Positions 43,401-54,849 are shown, numbered from the stretch's first letter. The stretch: DNA of 64,000 bases from Vicugna pacos (GCF_048564905.1 NC_132992.1:31854501-31918500), one strand, 5' to 3'. The notes: generated by a model not told the origin, from the sequence alone. Made by a program: numbers and translations.

Positions 43401-44085
43401 TATTTTTTAAATGAGATGTTTATCTCTTATAATGTCAAATCTACCTAGTATTTCTTTTTGGCCTCTAAAGTCAGTGTCTTTTTTAGGAAAGCCCTAAATA
43501 TATCTTTTCATCTTCATACCATTTCATGAAGAGTTTTTCTGAGACTTACTCTATGAATTAGAACACTAAGCCTTAAAGAGATTCTGAATGATGTCAATGT
43601 TTACAGTCTTAATAAGTGTTAGCACCAACTGTTTAATGTATTTTTATATGTGAGTTTGTCAACCTCTGAAAACTATTGTTGTTCACTCTTGCCTTACTGG
43701 AAGAAGTAGTAAGAAAAAAAAAAGTCAAACAATGAATCAGATGGAAAGTCACAGAAATGGACCACACTACCCATCCCAGAAGGTGATGCACATTTGGGAG
43801 CAAAATGCCAAGATGTTAAAGGACAAATCACGTTTTAAGACTTGAGAAAAGCAATCATCTCTAACCCTCATTGTTCTTGACCCAATTCTGTGTCAAAGCA
43901 TTGATCTTATTAATCCCAATCATGGATCAATATCTGCCTTCTTGTTGTGTTTGTTTGATAAGCAGAGTTCAAGAAAATCACACGCATGTACAGACTGGTG
44001 TCCCTGAAACGTGCTGTCACCTTCAACACTAACTAGGCCCGCGGTGTTTCCAGGAGAGTATTCTTGTTCTCTGTAGTTCTCGCTC
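43401..44085. other. Intergenic DNA
   Basis: AT-rich, no gene; the left part may continue the L1M fragment. Confidence 0.4.
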
Positions 44086-44089
44086 ACTG

Positions 44090-44880
44090 TCAGTTCCTAC
44101 AGCGACTGTTCCAAACTTCTCATGCTGCTCCAGCTTCCTAACCCACAACCTCCTCTATTCACTCTCTCGGGAGGCCCTTAATTCCTGTTTATAAGAACAA
44201 CAACAACAAAAGATTCCATTGAAAGCTCATAGATATTCCCAGTTTCTGCCTTCACATCCTGAAACCCAAACAATTCTTTCCCCGTTCATTCCAGTAAAAT
44301 TGAACATAACTGTTTCTCCTCTTACCAAATCCTAGTCCTCCTACCTGTGTTCCATATTCCTTCCTACCTGTCTCTGCAGAACCTTCATACGTTGCTTATA
44401 GTCTTTCCCAAAATCATGTAAATACATCCCAATCTTTAAACCCCCCCAATTGCCACTTCAACGTCCTTGTCTATAACACCATGTCTCTTTCTTCCCCTTC
44501 ACAGGTCAGTCTCTAGAATGAGATCTCTATATTCAAATTTTTTCTCTCTCGTCTCACCTTTACTGCAGTTGAGCTTCTGCTGAAACACTCAGATCATGAT
44601 CTTTGTACTGCTAAAATGCAATAGGCACTTTTCAGTCATATCTTACTGGATAGACATTTATACAGCAATTGCTCCACTTTACAGCCCCTTCCTTCTTGAA
44701 AGTCCTCTTTCCTTCTCTGTCAGGACACCAGGCTTCTATGATTTGCCACGTACCTCCCTGGTTACCCTGTGAGGTTTCTCTGATACTATTTCCACTGCCC
44801 ATCCTGTCAGTGTTTGGGTTCCTAGGGGATTTTCTTTAGTTTCTGTCATCTTCTGAGTTTTGCTCTGATTGTGTGTGTTG
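44090..44880 (+). mobile_element. L2 LINE ORF2 fragment
   Basis: Sense L2 reverse-transcriptase region: AATGCAATAGGCACTTTTCA, CCTTCCTTCTTGAAAGTCCT, then TCAGGACACCAGGCTTCTAT and TACCTCCCTGGTTACCCTGT, in L2 order. Many lesions. Confidence 0.65.
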
Positions 44881-45084
44881 GTGAAATGACATCTATTCTC
44901 AAAGAGCAGCACTGTATCCCAGAGAACAGTGTATTGGGAACTAGGTGTGCAGTCTAGTAGAATTAACATTTAATCCTTATATGTCCCTGGGCAAGTATTT
45001 TAACCTGAAAAAAAGACTTGATTCACCTTCTAATAGGTGAGGATAACGCCGAGTCTAAAAGCTGTGCTGCTGACTTATCAGTGG

Positions 45085-45245
45085 CCAAGAACACAGATTC
45101 TTGAATCACACTAATGGGACAGATTCCAAGCTGTCACTTACTGTGGCCTTGGATAGATAACATCCTTCCTCCTTTCTTCAGTTTCCTCATTTATGAAATG
45201 AGGATGATTAACTTTGAAGGATTAAGTAATGCTACTTAATCAATA
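45085..45245 (+). mobile_element. MIR SINE
   Basis: GCTGTCACTTACTGTGGCCT, then TCAGTTTCCTCATTTATGAA and GAGGATGATTAAC follow the MIR consensus in sense orientation. Confidence 0.65.
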
Positions 45246-45385
45246 ATATTAAAGGAAACTTAAGATCCAGACTCCTGAAAATACTACTTTTAATCAGGTT
45301 AAAGTGCTAAGAAATTCAAGCCTAGATCAGAGCAGGAAGGAGAAGGGGCAGAAAAGCCTGAGACTTAATTTGTTTCTGTTGTTGG

Positions 45386-45400
45386 CCTCCAGGGGGCGAT
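45386..45400 (+). promoter_or_regulatory. CTCF-like motif upstream of the truncated TRAV8
   Basis: CCTCCAGGGGGCGAT fits the CTCF core with one mismatch, about 290 bp before the pseudogene leader. Confidence 0.42.
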
Positions 45401-45686
45401 GTTGCATAAGCTGGAAATACCCCTCGAATGAAAGTTCAGCTTCCCTCCTAGGAGCTCCTTAAGTCACAGATCACCCAGGTGCACATTCTGAACAGGCTCA
45501 ACACCCAGATCAGTCATGGTCAAGGAAGCATCTCTTCCTAATAGCCTCTAGAACTTGCCTAAACAGGGATCTCTTGGCTCTCAGATTTTCCCAGGTGAAA
45601 GGACTCCGCGTAGTCTGGCACATTACTTTCTGCTCTTCATGGGGGAGCTTCCAGAGAACAGCTCTCCGCTTCCTCCCTGCATAGCC

Positions 45687-45970
45687 TTGTTCTCATGGAC
45701 CCTCCTGCTGCTTGGAATGCTCTTCACAGTGAGTAAGTAACGTTGTACCGCATGCTCCTGCCTCTGCAGAAGGAACATCGTTCAGCCTGGAACACTGTCT
45801 TGTTCTAAGTAGGACTGTCTTGGTCTCACTCAGCATTGACGTTGCAGGAGGACCTGGAGCCCAGTCAGTGGCCCAGCCTGACGGCCACATCACTGTCTCT
45901 GAAGGAGCCCCCTGGGGCTGAGGTGCAGCTATTCCTACAGTGCAGCCCCTTATCTCTCCTGGTACGTCCG
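45687..45970 (+). pseudogene. TRAV8: TRAV8-like V pseudogene truncated at the duplication junction
   Basis: Leader exon 45,687-45,732 has the TRAV8 length (46 nt) and a perfect GTAAGT donor but starts TTG. The V exon opens at 45,848 with GPGAQSVAQPDGHITVSEGA. Relative to the intact TRAV8, one base is missing in FR1 (near 45,915), after which the other frame gives LRCSYSYSAAPYLSWYV. At 45,970, just after the FR2 tryptophan codon, V sequence stops and is joined directly to DNA homologous to 8,373 onward. FR3, the second cysteine and the recombination signal are therefore absent. Human has the pseudogene TRAV8-7 in the same place, after TRAV26-1, so this may be its orthologue cut by the duplication breakpoint. 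Confidence 0.9.
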
Positions 45971-45999
45971 GACAATGTCGTATGAAGGGAAAAGGCTTT

Positions 46000-47198
46000 C
46001 TCCCCGCAGCAGTGCCCAGTAACAGGCGTTGTAAGTTAATCACAATGTCATGCCAAAGTTCCAGGTGGGATCTTGGCATTGGTGGTTCTGAGTGACCCAC
46101 CTAGGGCACCTGTCTCCTCTTTTCTCCCTTTTGAATCAGTTTTTCATCCCACTGTGTCCAATAAAAATTACTGATTCCTGATCATCTTTATTTTTCTACA
46201 CTATTCATCCCAAGGCTTTTAGTGAACATTTGCAACATCCTTCAACTGTCCATCAGATCCTCACTGTCTGCAGATCACTTCACTTTCTACTTCAATGAAA
46301 GTTCACAGGGCCTCCTTTTCCATCCTTTTTGGCTTCAAGTCCAACTACAGAGAATTATTATTATTTGCAGACTCTGAGGTAAGAGCACAAATGAGAGTTA
46401 TTTTCACATGTTTTCAAAACCACTTATTTCTCTTTTAAAATAAACTACTATATCTAAAAAGCAAAATACAAAAAAAATTTTTAAATGTAATAAAACAGGT
46501 GTTAAAATGCATATACAACTGAATTTGTACATTTGATTTTAAATGACAGAGTCTTAAGAGAAATAAAACTATTTACACTTCTAGTTTCAATGTCCATCTG
46601 GTGGCTACAGTAAATAATATCACTCATTAGGCAGGTTCAGAATAGAATAAATATATACAGTTAAAAGTAATACTGTTTAATACTGCAAAGTGCTCTAGCC
46701 AGCATGAGCAACTGCTGTGAATACTGTGCTGACTTGTGAGCATCCTTCAGAACCACAGACGAGGACATAAGTGAAATCATGGATCCTCAGCACTCCTGGG
46801 AAACACTTTCCTTACGCAAGAATCTACTGCATCCATGCCATCTGAGAAGGATCAGGCTCGATAATTACTTTCGATTTTTCTTTCCGAAAATTACCACCCC
46901 CTCCCTCAAATTCCAAATCAGAGTCTGTCTTCTCTGAAATGTTCTCAGAAAATGTCCCTCAGTCATAAAATAATGACCCTTCTTGTTCCCCCTTTCCCCC
47001 CAGCCCTCGTCACTCGTCAGAGCGCAGCGGAGGCATGAGGTGGGGCTTCCTGTCACACCATGTGGGCTTGAGCAGGATTTGTCGGTTGAGCTGCTTGGTT
47101 TCAGGGGCTGGAATGTTTCCAGAACCAATCATGAGATTCAGCATCTGATGAGTTAAGTATCTTACAGTGAAAACATCCCAGCAAGAAGGCGAGGCGTC
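46000..47198. other. Duplicated intergenic DNA before TRAV22 copy B
   Basis: No gene. It aligns with 8,400-9,350 and then with 11,950-12,200, bridging the segment absent from this copy. TGGGGCTTCCTGTCACA near 47,040 is the conserved upstream block of TRAV22. Confidence 0.6.
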
Positions 47199-47712
47199 AT
47201 GAAGAGGCTGGTGGGCGCTGTGCTGGGGCTTCTGTGTGCCCAGGTTTGCTGTGAGTTGGGGCTGCCCCGCAGGGAATCTGCAGGACTGAGCAGCTGCAGT
47301 GTTGTTGAGGGGACAGGGATGGGAGCTGACAAGTCTTGCAGAATTTCTAGCTCTCTCATCATCCCTGGGGGCACTTTCAGGGTTTTGTAGGAACTAGATA
47401 CCCTCACCTGTGACTGTTTATCTATTTCTCATCAGGTGTGACAGGGCAGGATGTGGAGCAGAGTCCTCCAGTCCTGAGTCTCCAGGAGGGAGCCACCTCT
47501 ACGCTGTGGTGCAAGTTTTCCACCACTGTGTCCAATGTGCAGTGGTATTGTCAGAACTCCGGGGGCCGCCTCATCCACCTGTTTTACGTTGCTTCAGGGA
47601 CAAAGCACGATGGAAGATTCAGTGCCACAGCAGTCATTCAAGAACGCCGCAGCTCCTTGAACATTTCCTCTTCCCAGACCACAGACTCAGCCACTTACTT
47701 CTGTGCTGTGAG
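47199..47712 (+). CDS. TRAV22: TRAV22 T-cell receptor alpha variable segment, copy B
   Basis: Leader exon 47,199-47,250 is identical to copy A, as is the first half of the intron. V exon 47,436-47,712 reads CVTGQDVEQSPPVLSLQEGA, first cysteine in TLWCKFSTTVSNVQWY, FR3 HDGRFSATAVIQERRSSLNI and second cysteine in SATYFCAVS. About 18 of 277 exon bases differ from copy A and most change amino acids. FR2 reads WYCQNSGGRLIHLF where copy A and most V genes have WYRQN or WYHQN. The CGT to TGT change puts an extra, unpaired cysteine in framework 2, which could affect folding or pairing. Otherwise frame, splicing and recombination signal are intact. Confidence 0.94.
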
Positions 47713-47751
47713 CACAGTGCTCCCCGGGCACCTGCAGCCTGAACACAAACC
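47713..47751 (+). other. 23-RSS of TRAV22 copy B
   Basis: CACAGTG, exact 23-base spacer, ACACAAACC; same heptamer and nonamer as copy A. Confidence 0.95.
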
Positions 47752-48199
47752 CTCAGTGGGCTCGGCCCCCTCCAGCCACAGTCTCACCGTGAGGCCGCCA
47801 CCTGCATCTGCAGGGCTTATCAGTCCCCACCTACATCAGTGTAGTTTCAATCACAGACACGTTTTCACCCTACAGATTTGGGACTTTGGTGTTTATCTTC
47901 CTTCTCAATCTGTATCTCCTTCTGCACTGAAAACGTCTAACTTGGGACTAGCAGAGTAGCTGATAAGAGGACAGAATTCAGAATTAAAACACATATTTAC
48001 CACAGTAGGCTGGACTCCAAGATGGTGAAATGTGAAAGGGATTAAAAGAAAAGTCACTCCAATAAAGATATTATCCAGCTTAGCCGGGTGTCTGAAGAAC
48101 GTCCAGGTCCACCTCAGTGCGTCCCAACAGGCGATTGTGAGTACATCCTACCAGTGCTGCAAAGCCAACAGACCAAATTCAAAGTTCAATATGAACTTG

Positions 48200-48480
48200 A
48201 TCACTTAGAACAAATTTATTTCTTGTGTTTCTACATGCAAAAAGTCTGAAATCAATTTCACTGTCTGCAATCAAGGTCTTGGCAGGCTTGGCTCCTTCTA
48301 GAGGCTCTGAAGGAGATTCCAGTTCCTTGTCTCTTCCAGCTACTGGAGGCCACCTGGATTCCTCGGCTCATGAGCCTTTCTTGAATCTCTCCAACCTCTT
48401 GCTTCCACCACCACTGCTCCTTTCTCTTCTGCAGTCACACATCCTTCTGCTTCTGTCTCACAAGGTGTAAAAAGTAAATT
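48200..48480 (-). mobile_element. MaLR-type (MST/MLT1) LTR fragment
   Basis: On the + strand, AAATTTATTTCTTGTGTTTC, GTCTTGGCAGGCTTGGCTCC and CTCTTCCAGCTACTGGAGGC follow the reverse complement of a MaLR LTR 3' half. It is an old, partial fossil. Confidence 0.5.
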
Positions 48481-48499
48481 AACAGAAATCACAATTAAA

Positions 48500-48910
48500 T
48501 AGAGGTGGGAGACAGTGGGAGCGCTCATGCCCTGTGAGGAGAGCAGAGCTCAAAGGGCAGAAGAAGGACTTGTGTTGTTTCCTGGCAAGGACTCAGCCAA
48601 TGAGAAGCCGTGGACCCTCTTCTTTACTACAGCCCTCCCCACTTCTCCTCTCTGTAAACACATTGTCCTTCCCTTGCCGTGTGGGGACTTGGATGTGGTT
48701 ACAGACCTTGAACTGCAATTCTCTTCTGATCTAGAATAAAACCATGTTTGCTGGAGAAATTTCTGGCAGTCTATTTGTTTCTGGTAAATAGAGGATATTT
48801 ATGATTATATTTAGGGTCTACCCTGATAATCCAGGAAAATTCGTATCAAGAACCTTAAGTTAATCACATATCCAAAGTCCCTTTTGCCACATAAAGTCAC
48901 ATTTTCATTT
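48500..48910. other. Intergenic DNA in copy B
   Basis: No gene recognised, and no partner seen in copy A. Confidence 0.4.
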
Positions 48911-48911
48911 T

Positions 48912-49355
48912 ATGTAGTTAAAAATTTTATTGGAGTATAAGTGGCTAGCTATGTTATATTAGTTTCAGTTCCACAACATAGTAATTTGGTATTTTATCAA
49001 TTACGTGCCAAACTTATTATAAAATATTGAGTATATTCTCTTACATAACATACTTATAATCTATTGATTTTAGCCCTGAAAGTTTGTACCTCTTAAACCT
49101 CTTTACCTCTTTCACCTGTACTCCTTTCCCCTCCAGTCACCACAAATTTGTTCCCATATCTGTTGTCTTTCTGTTTTGTTAAATTTATACATATGTTTTG
49201 CTTTTTACATTTCACATATAAGTGAAAACATACAATATTTGTCTTACCTTGTCTGACTTAATGTGCTAAGTATAACACCCTCCAGATCTGTATCATCTAT
49301 AACCATATTGTCCCAAATGGCAAGACATCTTTGTTTTTTAATTCTTTGTGTGTGT

Positions 49356-49394
<39 letters not shown>

Positions 49395-51590
49395 TTCTAT
49401 ATCTAATCATATGAATGAATACAGAGTTTGCTTCCATATCTTGGTTATTGGAAATAATGCTGCTGCGAACATTATGGTAAATATATATTTTCGATTAATG
49501 GTTTTGCATTCTGCTGACGAATACCCAGAGTGAAATTGCTGGATCATATGGCAGTCCTCATGTTACTTTTTTGAAGAATCTTCATGCTCATTTTCATCGT
49601 AGCTGCACCAGTTTACTTTCCCACCAAGGGTTCCCTTTCTCCAGATTCTCCACAATGCTTGTTATTTCTTGTGTGTGTGTTTGTTTCATGATAGCATTCT
49701 GACAGATGTGAGGTGATACCTCATTGTGGTTTTGATTTTCATCTTCCTGATGTTTAAAGATGTTTAGTATTTTTGCATACATCTGTTGGCCATCCATGTG
49801 TCTTCTTTGTTAAAAAAATGTGTATTTAGGTAGTCTCTCACTTTTTAAATCAGATTATTTGTGTTTTTGATATTGAGAGTATAAGTTCTTTATATACTTT
49901 GGACATTAACCCCTTATTGACAAATCACTTGCAGATTTCTTCTTTCATTCAGTACGTGACCTCTTCCTGGTGTTGATGGTTTCCTTCGCTATGCAAAAAA
50001 TTTTAGTTTGATTAGGTCCCATTTTCTTATTCTGGGTCCTTTTTGTCCCTGCCTGAGGAAACAGATGTAAAATATATTGCAGTGATGAATGTCTTAGAGC
50101 ATGCTGTCTATATTTTGTTTTAGGAGTTTTATAATTTCAGGTCTTACACTTAAGTCTTTGATCCATTTTGAGTTTGTCTTCATACGTGTTGTAAGAAAAT
50201 GTTCTACTTTCATTCTTTAACTATTAGCTGTCCAGTTTGCCCAACACCACTTATTGAAGAGTGCACTTTTCCCTGTTACTTATTTTTGTTTCCTTTCTCA
50301 TAGGTCGATTGATCGTATGTGCGTGGATTTAATTCTGGGCTCTCCAGTCTGTTTCATTGAATAATATGTCTGTGTTTGTGCCAGTACCAGAGAGCTTAGA
50401 TGATTCCTTTGTAGTATATTTTAATGTCAGGGAATTTCCACATTGCTCTTTTATCTCCAAATTGCTTTGGCTATTTGTGGTCTTTGGGCTTCCATACAAA
50501 TTTTAGTAATATTTGTTCTATTCAATGAAAAATGTCATGAGTATTTTGATAAGGATTTGTTGAATCTGTGAATTTCTTTTGTTAGGGTGGACATCTTGAC
50601 AAGAGTAATCCTTCCTGCTCATAAACATGGAATGCTTTTCTACTTATTTCTATTGTCTTCAATTTCCTTATCAATGTCTTATTTTTTTCAGGGTAAAGAT
50701 CTTTCACCTTCTTGGTTAAATTTATTCCTGGAATTTACTCTTTTTCATTTAGTTGAGGATTGTGTTGTTTTCTTCAGTTATCATTCTGATAGTTATTATT
50801 AGTGTGTACAAATGAAAATTTTTCTGTATATTCATTGTGTACCCTGCAACTTTATTGAATTTATTTATTAGTCCTAAAAGTGTTTTGTTGGTGTCATCAT
50901 AATTTTCTACATTGAACATCAGGCCATCTGCAAACAGTGGCAGCTTTATTTCTTTCTCTCCAATTTGGATGTTTTTTATCTCTTTGTTCTGTGTGATTGC
51001 TGTGGCTAAAATATTAAATACTAGGTTAAGTAGAAGTGAAGAGAGTGGGCATCCTTGTTTTGTTTCTGATCTTAGAGAAAAAGTTTCAGCTTTGAATCAT
51101 TGAGTATAAGATTAGCTGTGGCTTGGTCATAAATGGCCTTTATTATTTAAGGTATGTTCCCTCTATACCAAGTTTATTGAGAATTTTAACATAAATAGAT
51201 GCTGAATTTTACCAAATGAATTTTCTCCATCCATTGAGATAATCATGTAACTTTATCCTTCATTCTGTTAATGTGTATCACAGTGATTGATTTGTGGATT
51301 TGAACCTACCATGCACACCTGGAAAAATCCTACTTACCCATAATGTGTATGTATTGTTGAATTCAGTTTCCCAATATTTGCTGAGGACTTTTGCATCTCT
51401 GAGTTTTGGGAATATTGACCTGTATTTTTCTTTTTTTGTAGTATCATTGTCTGGTTTGTGTATCAAAATATTGCTGGCCTTATTGAAAAAGTTTGGGAGT
51501 ACTCAGTATTCTTCAGTTTTCTGGAAAAATTTGAGCAGGATGGGGATTAACTTTTCCTTAAATATTTGGAGAATTCCGCTGTGAAGCCAT
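48912..51590 (-). mobile_element. 5'-truncated L1, antisense, copy B only
   Basis: About 2.7 kb of antisense L1: a T-rich start with ATTTTATTGGAGTATAAGTG, ORF2 phrases such as TGCTGCGAACATTATGGTAA (49,460), AGGTGATACCTCATTGTGGT (49,711), GTGCCAGTACCAGAGAGCTT (50,379) and GAGAGTGGGCATCCTTGTTT (51,040). A (TG)n run (49,347-49,389) is embedded. Multiple stops make it non-coding. Flanking target repeats were not identified. It abuts the hAT transposon shared with copy A. Confidence 0.85.
49347..49389. repeat. (TG)n microsatellite in L1
   Basis: Imperfect TG run of about 20 units with TACG and TATG interruptions. Confidence 0.85.
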
Positions 51591-51597
51591 AGCATTC

Positions 51598-51827
51598 TCT
51601 ACATCAAGAATCAACAAAATATGACCCATGACCAAATCTATTCAGCCGCCTATTCTTGTAAGAAAAGTTTTATTGGAGCACAGCAGCGCTCATTTATTCA
51701 TGTATTATCAGTGGCTTCTTTCATGCCACAGTGGCAGAGTTCAGTAGTTGCAACAGAGAATGAATGGCCTGCAAAGCCAAAAGTATTTACTATTCTACCC
51801 ATTATGGAAAAAGATTGTAAACCCCTG
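51598..51827. mobile_element. hAT-Charlie-type (MER1-group) transposon, copy B
   Basis: Same element as at 14,093-14,325: AAGTTTTATTGGAGCACAGC, AATGGCCTGCAAAGCC and terminal AACCCCTG are kept. Confidence 0.65.
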
Positions 51828-52049
51828 TTCTGCATCATTAGTCATCAGGGAAATTCAAATTGCTACCACAGTGACACCGCTATACACCATTATGCTGGCT
51901 AAGAGTAATAAAACAACAATATTAAGTGTTGACAAAGAGTTAGAATAAGTAGTTTGATTTAGAATCTACTTACTGTTCCCTTTAGTGTGAAGGGCTGTCC
52001 TTGATCTGATGTTGCTATTACGGGAGGAAAGACAGCCCCATGCAGTGAT

Positions 52050-52303
52050 TCAGCTTGAGGACCAATTCCTGTCTTTGAAGGGACCCTAGGGCAAGTGAGG
52101 TCCTTCCATGAATATATCCGAAGTCCTGTTTTCTCCTGGTAGGTCTAGCATCCCAACCAAGGCTTCCAGATCCCCCTGAGACACACCTCAATTAGGGGAA
52201 ACAAAGATTTCACTGGGGGAAACCTCATCAAGGGCAAACTCTCCCTCTATCTGGAGAAATCACTGGCCTAAGAAGAACACTCAGCCATTCATATCAGTGC
52301 TCT
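52050..52303 (+). pseudogene. V-exon relic, TRAV8/16/40-like, not a named pseudogene position
   Basis: In one frame FR2 reads W-stop-V-stop-HPNQGFQIPLRHTS, comparable with [18 protein letters not shown] of TRAV8 and the LRHIS of TRAV16. It is followed by GNKDFTGGNLIKGKLSLYLE and, after a one-base shift, EEHSAIHISAL, comparable with EEDSAMYYCAL of human TRAV16. GGGNIKDK-like spacing also recalls TRAV40. Upstream HEYIRSPVFSW sits at CDR1. Both cysteine codons are lost, several stops occur and no heptamer or leader is apparent. It lies between TRAV22 and TRAV23. Copy A has an internally deleted version at 14,545. Similarity is modest, so subgroup is undecided, but the ordered FR2-CDR2-FR3 match is hard to get by chance. 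Confidence 0.6.
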
Positions 52304-52375
52304 GATTGATGCATGGTTGATAATCATCAGCTTTTAAGAAACCTTACACAATTGTACAGTGTAACTTCTCTATAG

Positions 52376-52397
52376 GGCCACAAAGGGGCAGTGGTGC
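52376..52397 (+). promoter_or_regulatory. CTCF-like motif next to the V relic (weak)
   Basis: GGCCACAAAGGGGCAGTGG; the copy A partner at 14,715 reads GGCCACCAAGGGGCAATGCC. Both approximate the CTCF core with A at the central G. Confidence 0.25.
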
Positions 52398-52794
52398 TTC
52401 AGAAAAGATTAACATTTGTCCCACATCTACATATTCTCCAAGAAGTCACAAATTAGCCTTTAAAAATCTAATGACTTTTTAATCTCCTATTAGCTTCAGT
52501 TTTAATCTATCATTATGTATATTTCTATGTGGATAAGTATGTATGTGTGTATGTATGTATGTATGCATGCATGCATATATCCATCTAACTGAGTAGTATG
52601 TGTATATTCTAGTCTACTAGTTTCAAACCTATGACTTTGGAAATCAACACTTCTTTGAATAATGCAGGTTGTTTTTCAAGATCAGGACCATATTAGCTTC
52701 TCGAATAAAAATTTATAACGATTCCACCCAGACACAGCCCAGTCTCCAACCACTGAGTTAATCTGTGCCTAGAATTCCCTCACCCCATTTTTAA

Positions 52795-53110
52795 AAAGGG
52801 AAAACTGCTGGTGGTGTAAGTACCAATCCAAGCATCCGTCCATTGGAGCCATTGTCTCTCTGGGCCAGAACTAGAACTCGTTACTGGTTTGTTTGTTTTA
52901 TTTTATTTTATTTTTTTGTCACATCATATAGATACACATTTCTCTCCAGTAGCTTTTATCTGGATGCACTTAAATACTGGGACTAGGTTGGCTGAAGACT
53001 GGGATTATGTCTCCTTCAGGAAGGAGACCCAAGTATTGCTCATGTACTAGGCACTTAGGAGCACTCAGTAAACATATATCGAAGAGATGCATTAATGAAT
53101 AAATAAATCA
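52795..53110 (+). mobile_element. L2 LINE 3' end (copy B)
   Basis: Partner of 15,110-15,415; ends with ATGAATAAATAAATCAAA. Confidence 0.6.
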
Positions 53111-54307
53111 AAAGAAAACATATCAAAAGTTTAACAATTAAGAATCCCCTGGGAGTGCTGGAGTCAAATGGGATTAGTCTGAGGAATGGAACTCTTATCA
53201 TTGTCTCCTGTTGGACTGAAATGATGCTTTTCTTTGACTGGATTTGAAATGACATCAAATACAGACACAACAAAATTCTCTCCATATTTCAGAAAAAGTG
53301 TGGTCTTTACTTCTTTTAACTTCTATTATTGATAATGCAGAGCAACACTATCTTTAGGGATGCTTTGAAATTTATCTTTAATTTCTGTCTTTACATCCTG
53401 CTGTGTTAGCATCAAAAACCAAATTGATTTTTTGTATTTTTGTATTCTACCTATGAGGATAAAGGGTAGAGAAAATATTAAATGTTTGTTCAAACCCATG
53501 ATGAGAACTACCAAAAAATGTCACATTATTGAATGGTCTTGACCAGATCTTGTAGAGTCTAAAAAATTTTTCTAGCCTCTCTTATCTGTTTGGAGATTGA
53601 AACTCCTGCAGATCAGATAATGCCAGTACTTCTGAATTTATTTTCCCCACATATATTCTTAGAAATATTTCACTAGGCTGAATTATATTTTAGAAGAAAT
53701 ACAAATAAATTGAAATTGATTTTATTATCTTCTGTCATTTCCTAGGGTCGTGTGAAATGTGGATACATCTCAAAGATCATATTAAAATTTAAGTTCCATG
53801 AGTTCCAGACATGTATTCTGTCTGTTCTGATCCATGACTTTAGCTTGTAATGGTGTATTATGTCCCTTGTATGTCCTCATTAGACTTTAATTATTTTTTG
53901 TAATAAAAAAGAAATGCCACTCTACATACTAATCTTGGGACTTCATGGGAGACCCTGTCTTCCCTATTGTAAAACTATATCATCCCTACTGACACATCAA
54001 CCTGCCCTTGTACATGATATTTAATGTTCTAGGAAGTGTGAGGAGAGGAAGAACGAGATAGAGGTAGATAGTTTGAAACTGATCATTTTTCATGTGTAAA
54101 TAGTAGATTTCTCATTTTCAGTTAAAGTAATTTTCAGCAATTCTAAGGGCAAAAAGGGGAAGTGCTTGCTTTGCAAAAATAGCTTTCAGTGAAAGTACTT
54201 GTGAGAGGGTGGGGCCTCTTGAAAGCATTACAGCAGCTGTGAGCTTACAGTCAGCTTCCTTGCAGGCCAAGAAGACCAGCTGTCAGTGAGCTTTGGTGCC
54301 AGGAACG
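53111..54307. other. Duplicated intergenic DNA before TRAV23 copy B
   Basis: No gene; aligns with 15,416-16,666. Confidence 0.5.
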
Positions 54308-54810
54308 ATGGACAGGATTCTGGGAGCATCGTTTTTAATTCTGTGGCTTCAACGAGGCTGTGAGTTATGGAGGAGAAACCCTAGGATAAGTTTAATTTGG
54401 GGGAATGAAAGATTGGGATACAGACAGAGTCATGCTGGTAGAAATTTATAGGATGAGATATAAATTTGCAGACCTAATGAATTTTTCTTCTTAATCAGGG
54501 GTGAGTGGACAACAGGATGGAAAAAGTGACCAACAGCAGGTGAAACAGAGCCCTCAACCCCTGGTAGTCCACGAAGGCACAATTTCAATTCTGAACTGTA
54601 CTTATGAGAACAGTCTATTTAACTATTTCTCATGGTACCGGCAATACCCTGGTCAAGGCCCTGAATTCTTGATAGCCAAAAGTTCAGGTGGGAATAAAAA
54701 GGAAGATGGAAGATTCACAGTTTCCTCCAATGGAAGTGCCAAACACTTCTCGTTGCACATCAAGGACTCCCAGCCTGGAGACTCAGCCACCTACTTCTGT
54801 GCAGCAAGTG
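54308..54810 (+). CDS. TRAV23: TRAV23 T-cell receptor alpha (possibly alpha/delta) variable segment, copy B
   Basis: Leader exon 54,308-54,359 ([17 protein letters not shown]) has a GTGAGT donor. V exon 54,499-54,810 begins [20 protein letters not shown], with first cysteine in [18 protein letters not shown]2 [22 protein letters not shown]3 [20 protein letters not shown] and second cysteine in [10 protein letters not shown]. The extended N terminus [15 protein letters not shown] is specific to TRAV23/DV6. The frame is open throughout and splice sites are good, so this is the working copy of the pair; copy A has a stop in CDR1. Human TRAV23 is annotated as usable for delta chains as well, which may apply here given the adjacent TRDV1. 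The heptamer is slightly off consensus. Confidence 0.95.
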
Positions 54811-54849
54811 CACAGAGCTCCCCAGGCACCTGCAGCCTGTACCCAAACC
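54811..54849 (+). other. 23-RSS of TRAV23 copy B
   Basis: CACAGAG heptamer, 23-base spacer, ACCCAAACC nonamer, identical to copy A. Confidence 0.9.

Noticed and set aside
45722-45738. CACAGTG heptamer inside the truncated TRAV8 leader
   Set aside because: It is part of the splice-donor region; no nonamer at 12 or 23 bases.
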